6,438 nucleotides of DNA, from positions 1 to 6,438 of the forward strand of contig CALJUZ010000157.1 of the NCBI GenBank assembly GCA_937975235.1. Direction: 5' to 3'. Below the pieces are notes generated by a model. The model was not told the DNA's origin, made no database searches, and saw nothing but the letters and a program-made list of their open reading frames with translations. Source of the stretch: CALJUZ01 sp003387805. Its GTDB lineage: Bacteria > Bacillota > Limnochordia > Limnochordales > ZCTH02-B6. This document shows positions 6,328-6,438 of the stretch, piece by piece. The position numbers were made by a program, and so were the translations under genes. How positions within the stretch are numbered: position 1 is the stretch's first letter; each line of letters starts with the position of its first letter.

Positions 6328-6381
6328 CGGGAGAGCGACGTTGGCCACCCAGCGGCGCTGACGGCGCAGTACCGCTGACGG
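6305..6381 (+). repeat. 26-bp near-duplicate of the GH31 gene's 3' end
   Basis: The segment 6305-6330, which includes the stop codon, recurs at 6356-6381 with 23 of 26 bases identical, including an exact 14-bp match (agtaccgctgacgg at 6317 and 6368). The offset is 51 bp, exactly 17 codons. In the GH31 frame the second copy reads LTAQYR-stop, echoing the true C-terminus LTVEYR-stop. It lies downstream of the TGA at 6325 and would normally be untranslated. Confidence 0.75.
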
Positions 6382-6387
6382 TGCTTC

Positions 6388-6427
6388 GGCCGGCACGGGG
6401 GCGGACCTTCTCCGTGCCGGCCCTTTT
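6388..6427 (+). terminator. Rho-independent terminator after the GH31 gene
   Basis: A perfect 11-bp GC-rich stem forms between 6388-6398 (ggccggcacgg) and 6412-6422 (ccgtgccggcc), extendable inward by three pairs that include two G-U pairs. After one C comes tttt at 6424-6427. The T-run is short but the stem is very stable. It starts 61 nt after the GH31 stop and probably ends the operon transcript. No T-run is seen on the opposite side, so it appears one-directional. Confidence 0.8.
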
Positions 6428-6438
6428 CCGTGCGGGCC

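Noticed and set aside
3508..6396. A 962-codon stop-free frame on the minus strand covering the whole GH31 gene
   Set aside because: Its codons are in exact register with the GH31 codons, so it only requires that the gene avoid TTA, CTA and TCA, which are rare in GC-rich genomes. The translation shows no recognisable domain and is rich in Arg, His, Pro and Val, as expected of an antisense shadow.

Overview
This is a very GC-rich window (about 70 % by eye) carrying three genes for breaking down starch, pullulan and maltodextrin, all on the + strand and probably one transcription unit. Good AGGAGG-like ribosome sites, plentiful ttt/ttg/att codons despite the high GC, and closest remembered enzyme relatives from thermophilic Bacilli/Thermoactinomyces suggest a high-GC Bacillota lineage (Symbiobacterium-, Thermaerobacter- or Limnochordia-like) rather than a streptomycete. 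That placement is inference; the window holds no taxonomic marker gene.

Layout. (1) 2-1207: C-terminal part of a large protein cut by the window edge, with an Ala/Gly/Pro linker, a beta-sandwich-like segment and a glucodextranase-C/DOMON-like domain. It is probably the tail of an extracellular amylopullulanase (GH57-type) or glucodextranase. (2) 1208-1403: untranslated leader with a 12-bp palindrome and a 10-bp direct repeat but no convincing promoter. (3) 1404-3440: GH13_20 neopullulanase/cyclomaltodextrinase/maltogenic amylase with a CBM34-like N domain and all catalytic residues. (4) 3441-3549: short spacer with a weak hairpin and a good ribosome site. (5) 3550-6327: GH31 alpha-glucosidase, catalytic residues intact. 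(6) 6328-6438: a near-duplicate of the gene's 3' end, then a strong intrinsic terminator.

Pathway logic. The first protein probably debranches polymer outside the cell. The GH13 enzyme, with no signal peptide, would cleave imported maltodextrins, cyclodextrins or pullulan fragments in the cytoplasm. The GH31 enzyme would remove terminal glucose.

The most unusual feature is that every protein here carries in-frame, low-complexity Gly/Ala-rich insertions, six internal ones plus the linker at the left edge. They fall between conserved blocks and spare the catalytic core. Subtracting them brings the GH13 protein (678 to about 586 residues) and the GH31 protein (925 to about 806) to normal family size. 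At least two are DNA-level tandem repeats (9-bp and 30-bp units, both multiples of three), which points to repeat expansion. I found no CRISPR array, mobile element, tRNA or rRNA.
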